A stretch of DNA of 64,000 nt from Datisca glomerata (taxonomy: Eukaryota > Streptophyta > Magnoliopsida > Cucurbitales > Datiscaceae), in NCBI GenBank assembly GCA_003255025.1, contig QANY01000011.1, forward strand, positions 208,136-272,135. The letters are read 5' to 3'. Positions 58,291 through 64,000 of the stretch are shown one piece after another; the stretch's first letter is position 1, and the number at the start of each line of letters is the position of its first letter. The position numbers and the translations under genes are program-made. The notes below the pieces were generated by a model. It was given only the letters and a program-made list of their open reading frames with translations. It was not told where the DNA came from and ran no database searches.

Positions 58291-60131
58291 GCCATGGAGA
58301 CCTCTCCATTATTAGCCGAATATATGATGAAACCCTAAAATCTATGCTTGCTGACAGATCTATCACGAGAAATGTGATTTTCTCAAGTGGGAAAATCACC
58401 TTACAACTGGGTTCATCCTTTGTTGATGTGCTTCCTCTATCAGTTTCTCCTTACTACCCTCTTCTTGGTGACCAAAAACTCTTACTTCAAGATGGATAAT
58501 TGGAATGGAGTTCTTGGCCTACTTGCCCAACTGAATTGGAATGGAACTTCCTCCGTCATTGGCCTACTTGTCCAGCTGGATGGAATAATTTGGCGGTTAA
58601 GATTCTCAACTCTCGAGCAGACCAACTTCATGAAGAAGGGATATATGAAGCTATTCAGGTTTTTACATATGTACTTCCTTGTGACTCTGTACTTACTTTT
58701 GGTCAGACAATTTGAATGGGTTTTTGTTTCCTTATGATTTGATGGCTCCAACCGTGTCTGATATAATCCATTTGACTTGTTTATCCTTACTGGCGAGGAG
58801 GTTCGTCCTTATTTACCATGCTTACCTTCTGATATTGAGTATACCTTTCCATATAATTCCTCTCAATTTAGCTACTCTGCCTTCCTTAAAACCAAAGCCA
58901 AATCTTCAAGTCCCGTGTCAAATAGAGAGTTATCTTATTTCATCTTTTATTGGTTATGTAAGTTTGTTTTTTGTTCCAACTTTCAAAGAATTGTTAGCCT
59001 TTCCTCACGAGGAGTCTTGGCTTTAGCCTATATTTGTTAGGCCATTTGTATAAATAATGTTTTGATATGGTCTATTACCACATCAGTGGTACTGTTGGGG
59101 GTCCTCATTGGCATCTCCAATTTTAGTTGCACACATATTACGCTGAAGTAGGGCCTCCAACTTTCTTAAAAACAAACTACGCTTTTCATGGGGAGGCGTT
59201 TGTGAAGGTAAAAGTTAGGGTGAATTCTTTTGAGAAATGTTTCTCATTTTTCTGTATAATGGACAAAAGCCGATATCCTATGTATTTCACTCCTCTTAGA
59301 GGATCTCGTTTTTGTTCCAATTAATTGACCCTTGCTTCGATTCTTCATCGCAATGTGAATGATCATTCTAAGAGATGTTGGGGAAGTTTTCTTCTAGCTC
59401 GGGATTTGGCTACTGGTATACCATCCACGATAAAAAAATCTGATTTAACGAGGGCCTCATCCGAGTGCTATTGCCCTGCTTAGTTTTCTAGACAATCTGG
59501 GCTTACTCAGTGTATTTTAGTTCCTTATATTAGCATGTACAACCCTTAACCGCAACATAGAACTCTGACCATTTCAAAAGAAACCCTCAACTTACTCTAA
59601 TACGAGTATCAAACGATTAGCTATTTTTTGTTCCCCCTTCTAAAAGTATCTTTTTTGACGACTTATTCTTCTAAGCAATGGTGGAGTTAGTATGTTGATT
59701 ATCTTTGTGCTTTCTCATTGGGTGATACTCTTTAAGACTTTGGCCTCTCCAAGGGCCGATAAACTGTTGTCCCGATATTAAGAGTTGTTGCTCGAGGTAA
59801 GACTATTCCTCCAAACTTTGTAAAAAAAAAAATGACCTATTGCTTATATAGTTCTAAAAGTGAAGATGGTTTTAGTAGTGGTGTTTTTAGTATTGAAGAA
59901 GAAGAGAGGATGGAGAATAATGATGGCGATCTCTTACTTACACAATTGGTAAGAGAAAAGAAACATCGAAATGGGAGTATATCCTGCTTTACCACCATTG
60001 ATGAAACCACACACATTGACACCAGTGACAACTTACCTCATGCATCTCTTGCGTTACTTCAACTCAAGTTGTTCCTGTCATATCAATTGATGAAGCTCGT
60101 GATCATGAATTACTTCCTCTATTTAACGTAG
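58290..60131 (+). pseudogene. Plant mobile domain (PMD, aminotransferase-like) protein remnant
   Basis: Pieces in all three plus frames line up with plant mobile domain proteins in the usual order. They are GWNNLAVKILNSRADQLHEE then GIYEAIQVFTY (58590-58670), NGFLFPYDLMAPTVSDIIHL (58714 on), SNRELSYFIFYWLCKFVFCS (58915-58980), LALAYICLGHLYK (59015-59055), and RQSGLTQC...VPYISMYN with PQHRTLTISKETLNLL (59485-59600). The tail at 59832-60131 is an acidic linker (EEEERMENNDGD). PMD proteins include MAIN and MAIL1, and many copies sit in transposons. At least six frame breaks make this a pseudogene. It is probably transposon-derived, but I see no terminal repeats. Confidence 0.7.
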
Positions 60132-60724
60132 TCTCTACGTCTCTAATGAATGCAAACTCATTTCAGATGACATATTGTTTTTCAATTTTCTTTCCTTCTG
60201 TTCCATCCATGTGGTTAGTGCTAACTATCCGTTATGAAATTTTTTAGGCCTCTATTGACTCTCGTATTAATTCATTAGTCAAGCTCCATTCTCCTACTCT
60301 TCTTGAAGTCGAGGATTTCTTAGGGAATGATCCGCCTACGAATTCCACTGTTGGCAAACATCCGTAAGGAAAAGTACAATCTTCATTTTGAAAGCATGCG
60401 AACGGTGCATATCAACGATGTGGTGAAGCTGTCTATAGAAATGATCATTTTTAATTGAGGTATAATGAGGGTTGTGTTTCTTTTCTGGTCCGTTAGCACT
60501 ACCAAGTTTACTTTCCTTGTGGTCAAATGGGACCAGCCATATTTGATGTTTTCCAATTATTGGGCTTTTATCTTATAGGAGAAGATATTAATCCTTTAAT
60601 GTCGTCACATGAAACTGACATACACTATGACATTACTGGTTAGGAATGAAAGCAATTAGCTTATTAACATTTCAGACTATATTGGTTTTGCATGTTTATC
60701 TTCTGCACTGTTGCACAAAAGGTC
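60132..60724. other. Unassigned sequence between the PMD remnant and CACTA-2
   Basis: No recognisable domain. It may be the 3' part of the PMD-carrying element. Confidence 0.4.
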
Positions 60725-63510
60725 CACTACTACAAAACTATTTTTTAACGACGGGGATTTCTCATCGTTAAAAATCAAAGATGACGGGTAAACACCCTCA
60801 TTCTTAAAAGGTGTCATAAAAAATTACATATATTTTATGACGGGTAAAAAAATGATGGTTGTTCTAGACACTGTCGTCTTTAAACTGATAAGAACGATGA
60901 TTATTTTATAGTTCGTTGATGACATTACTGCACACACCATCGTCATTTTTGAATTGTGTTTGACAACGGTGTCTAGAGACACCGTCTTCATTGTTTATTA
61001 TTTATTATTTATTTCATTTTTGAAAACATCATTTTTGTTATAGTTTTATGATGGTTTTTCTACAAACTGTCGCCTGTGAAGATATATATATTTTTTAATT
61101 TTTACAGTATAAATAAGCCAACCTATTAGAATTGAACACTAAATGAAAATAGAAGAACACCACAAATATCTCAGCAGACAATATAACTCATCATTGCATA
61201 CAATATGATTATCCTCAAAATTGTAGACTAGAAAAAACAAATAACGTAATTAATTACAAAAACCTTGAAATTAATGAACTTTGAATACTTCTTTAAGTTG
61301 TTCTAGTTGGTCTCAAATTGATCTCCTTAGTTGTTGAACCCTGCAAAAAATAAAAATTGGTTTAACCTATCAATTTATTACAAAGTAAAGTAAAAGAGTA
61401 TTGAAAGTTGCCATTCATACATGTTTTGTTGATTTGATATTTACTGCTTCATTTATCCACTCATGTGTTGCATTATAAATTATTAGTTTAACCCTGAGTA
61501 AAAGATAAAATATACAAAGTTAAGGAAATTATAAACGCACCAATAAATATCATACTAACCACAAGACATAGTTACATGTAATACCTTCAATAATCACAGT
61601 GTCTTTGCCATTTAGTCGAACATAAGCAACCTCGTTTACACCATTCGTGTCAAATGTTTCAATAGAAGGCATCCCTTTCACAAATAAATAACAATCTAAT
61701 GTATCACCTAAATAATCATCAATAATACTTAACGATATTCACTTTGAGTGGAATATAAGATAACTGACCATCTTGGATTTTTTGGATCGTCAACGTGAAA
61801 AACTTGTTTTGCTTACGAAGCCAAAATGAAAGGCTCATTTTTGTAACCTAATCTTGCAAGCTCAACTAATGTAAATTCAAGATCATCAACTTTGATCCCA
61901 TTACTATTCTCAACCAACTCACATTTAAAAAACAGAATTCTAAACGTATGATAATTAAGCTCCCAATCTCTTAGATCACTCCATAAAAGGACAAGTCTGA
62001 ATAAATTGGATTGTTATCATTAGTACTTGCAATTTTCATTGTATGTGCCACTAGACTAACTCCACTGTTCTGGAAACATCGATTGTTATCACGATATTTT
62101 GTATGAAATCTATAGCCATTCATGGCGTAACCAAAATATTTGATTACCTCATAAGTTGGGCCGTATGCTATCCACCTCAGTATATTTGTTACACTTATAA
62201 AGACATCATTATCATTTACTTGATCACACATCAAATAGATAAATGTCCGGTTCTGTTCATCTTGTAGCCATTTATGTCTTCTTGATTTGTTAGGATACTT
62301 CTTCAAGAAAGTCATATGTTGCCTATATAGCAGCACAAAACAAAAATTCAAATAGAGTATGAAATAAAGAACCATTATAAAAAATAATGAGCATGATAAC
62401 AAATAAAAGATTGAGATCATTATACTTACTCGATATAAGGTTCAACTTCATTAGTACTTTCTAATACGTAATGTTGTGCTTGCTTCCACTATACGTGATC
62501 AATTCTTTCTACAGGACGACTTGATAAAAGCTTACCATCTTTCAAATCATCATGTGAGCATGAAACTCCAATTGATTGAACTCCTAGATATTCGGTGCAA
62601 AACTCTGCAGCTTCTTTAGCAATAGAACACGATTGTGATTTGTTACATAACCCTTTAAAACTTTCATATATCGTTCAAATGGGTACATCCACCATGAGTA
62701 AACTGGTCCACAGAGTCGTACGTCTCTAACAAGGTGCACAGTGAGATGAACCATGATGGTGAAGAATGTGGGAAGAAATATTTTTTTTAAGAATCCATAA
62801 CGTCACAACAATTTATTTTTGTAGCAGATCTAGTTGTGTAACATCTATAACCTTACGACAAATTGCATTAAATAATCAACAAAGTTTGGTGATTGCATAT
62901 CCTACATGATATGGTAATAATCCATGTATTACCATAGGGAGTATATGTTGCATTAATGTGTGACAATCATGAGATTTCAACCCATTAAGACTAAGATCTT
63001 TCAAAAAAACTAGATTTTAAAAATTTGATGAGTACCCTTTAGGAACTTTTATGTTAGCTAATGTAGTGCATAGTTTCTTCTTTTCTGCTCGTGACCATTT
63101 GTAACAAGATGGGGGTAGGATTGTTTTTTTTTTTATCGACTTTTGGTGCCAATTCTGGTCTAATGCCCATTTCCACAAGATCCATACGACTAGATAACAC
63201 ATCTCTTATCTTCCCTGAAATGTTAAGCAATGTTCTTATAATATTCATGTAAATATATTTTTTCAAAGTGTATAACATCGAGACAATGTTGAACACGCAA
63301 GCTTTTCCAATATTCTGGATTGAAGAAAATTGACTTATTCTTCCATTAAGATCTGGACAATCCATCTTTCGGCGATTCCTTTACATTCTTCTTTCCCTAT
63401 GTAAATCTAACTTTCTCAACTCTTTCCAACACTTGTTTTCCACTTAAAGGTGCAGTAGTTGATCTAAGCTCTTAATTACCATCAAATGCCTTTTTTGCCA
63501 ACGACTATAT
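60725..63510 (-). mobile_element. CACTA-2: En/Spm-type transposon, 3' part
   Basis: The terminus CACTACTACAAAACTA starts at 60725 on the plus strand and is the 3' end of a minus-strand element. Subterminal motifs (ACGACGG, GATGACGGG, TCGTC) repeat at 60755-61070. Coding remnants with DUF4216 and DUF4218 run on the minus strand from about 63440 to 61770. The 5' part is lost at 63511, where an LTR begins. Confidence 0.8.
61770..63440 (-). pseudogene. CACTA-2 tnp2 C-terminus, DUF4218 and DUF4216 remnant
   Basis: On the minus strand the order is IYMNIIRTLLNISGKIRD and DLVEMGIRPELAP (63280-63150), PPSCYKWSRAEKKKLCTTLA then VPKGYSSNF (63110-63030), LKSHDCHTLMQHILP (about 62975), EAAEFCTEYLGVQ (about 62610), HYVLESTNEVEPYIE (about 62450), and the DUF4216 block FGYAMNGYRFHTKYRDNNRC with SGVSLVAHTMKIAS (62130-62030), then KVDDLEFTLVELARLGYKNE (about 61885). 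These belong to the accessory C-terminal part of CACTA tnp2 proteins. Probable introns and several stops are present. The 149-codon frame at 61971-62420 is the best preserved piece. Confidence 0.83.
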
Positions 63511-64000
63511 TGTCGCAACGTGCGTGTGACGCGGAGCGGCGATTAAAAAATTTATTTTTGTTTTAGGAAAAAGAAATTTAGAGTCGCCACCAATCATTTT
63601 AGGGTGTGATTGGTCACCTAATTTTAAGATGAAACTTTTTTTGGTCTACGAAAACTCAAAGTTGGTTCGGGAGTCGTTTGTGTGTGGGGAAGGTATTAGC
63701 ACCCCACAACACCCATTGTAAAATGGTTACCAAATTTGATCAAATGCTATCCATTTTTTTATTTTAATGCAAAAGGTTAAAGAGATTTATTTTTTGAATG
63801 TCCCATTTGAGGAATTTTGTATCATAGAAATGAACAAGATAAATTACTTTTTAATGGGTGGCTCAAAGACCATTAAAAAATCTATTTTTCGTATTCTCAT
63901 ATCTTTTAAAATCAAAACATTATTAGAGTTATTTTCGGTATCCCAAGAATAACTCCTCACCTCAGTAGTTCGAGAAGTTTGGTATCCCAAAAATCTCAAA
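63511..64000 (+). mobile_element. LTR start resembling Ogre/Tat-type gypsy elements
   Basis: It starts TGTCGCAACGTGCG at 63511, followed by AGAGTCGCCACCAATC near 63580 and GGGGAAGGTATTAGCACCCC near 63688. These phrases are familiar from abundant plant Ogre/Tat LTR and leader sequences. The boundary with CACTA-2 is abrupt. The element runs off the window, so orientation rests only on the TG start and the lineage call is tentative. Confidence 0.5.

Noticed and set aside
1..64000. CRISPR arrays, bacterial operons, rRNA genes
   Set aside because: Tandem repeats here are minisatellites, microsatellites or duplications without spacer-repeat structure, and no rRNA-like sequence was recognised; the DNA is plant nuclear.

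Overview
This is a window of nuclear DNA from a flowering plant, very probably a eudicot. It is AT-rich, and the two intact genes have GT-AG introns and encode plant-type proteins (an RBM48 orthologue and a BOI-type RING ligase). Nearly everything else is transposon: Ty1/copia, Ty3/gypsy, CACTA, Mutator-like, PIF/Harbinger and a short SINE. The species cannot be fixed from sequence alone. All calls are my own reading and hand translation; no database search was run.

Layout. 1-5.1 kb: unassigned DNA, then a degraded minus-strand copia (copia-1) with an assembly gap in a poly-C tract at 1844-1855. 5.1-7.4 kb: a tRNA-type SINE, then two Mutator-like inverted-repeat elements lying back to back, each with its own 9-bp target duplication. 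8.0-13.2 kb: the gene island, with RBM48 (+, eight coding exons) and a BOI/BRG-type RING gene (-, three coding exons plus 5'UTR exons) converging. 14.5-21.1 kb: AT-rich intergenic DNA with Helitron-like ends. 21.13-23.89 kb: a PIF/Harbinger element with a broken transposase and a large pyrimidine minisatellite. 24.4-25.2 kb: a chromovirus (gypsy) remnant.

27.4-54.0 kb is a nest of retroelements. Copia-2 (-) is cut by copia-A (+), whose 2-kb 5' LTR is intact, whose 3' LTR has only its first third, and which contains the missing two thirds of an LTR in inverted orientation. Next comes copia-3 (-). Then a CACTA element (-) is interrupted inside its tnp2 transposase by copia-4 (+), a relative of copia-3. 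Copia-4 begins with the second half of an LTR and ends with the first half of one, so it looks circularly permuted.

54.8-64 kb: a 1.4-kb copia-type LTR, a mitochondrial cob fragment (NUMT), a decayed plant-mobile-domain gene, a second CACTA (-) with DUF4218/DUF4216 coding remnants, and an LTR end resembling Ogre/Tat elements that enters the CACTA and runs off the window.

Only RBM48 (minor-intron splicing) and the BOI-like E3 ligase look functional. Every transposon coding region carries stops, frameshifts or truncations. I found no convincing new biological system. The most unusual structures are the split and inverted LTR of copia-A, which creates a ~1.4-kb inverted repeat with a ~0.4-kb spacer, the permuted copia-4 inside the CACTA, and the two abutting Mutator-like insertions upstream of RBM48.
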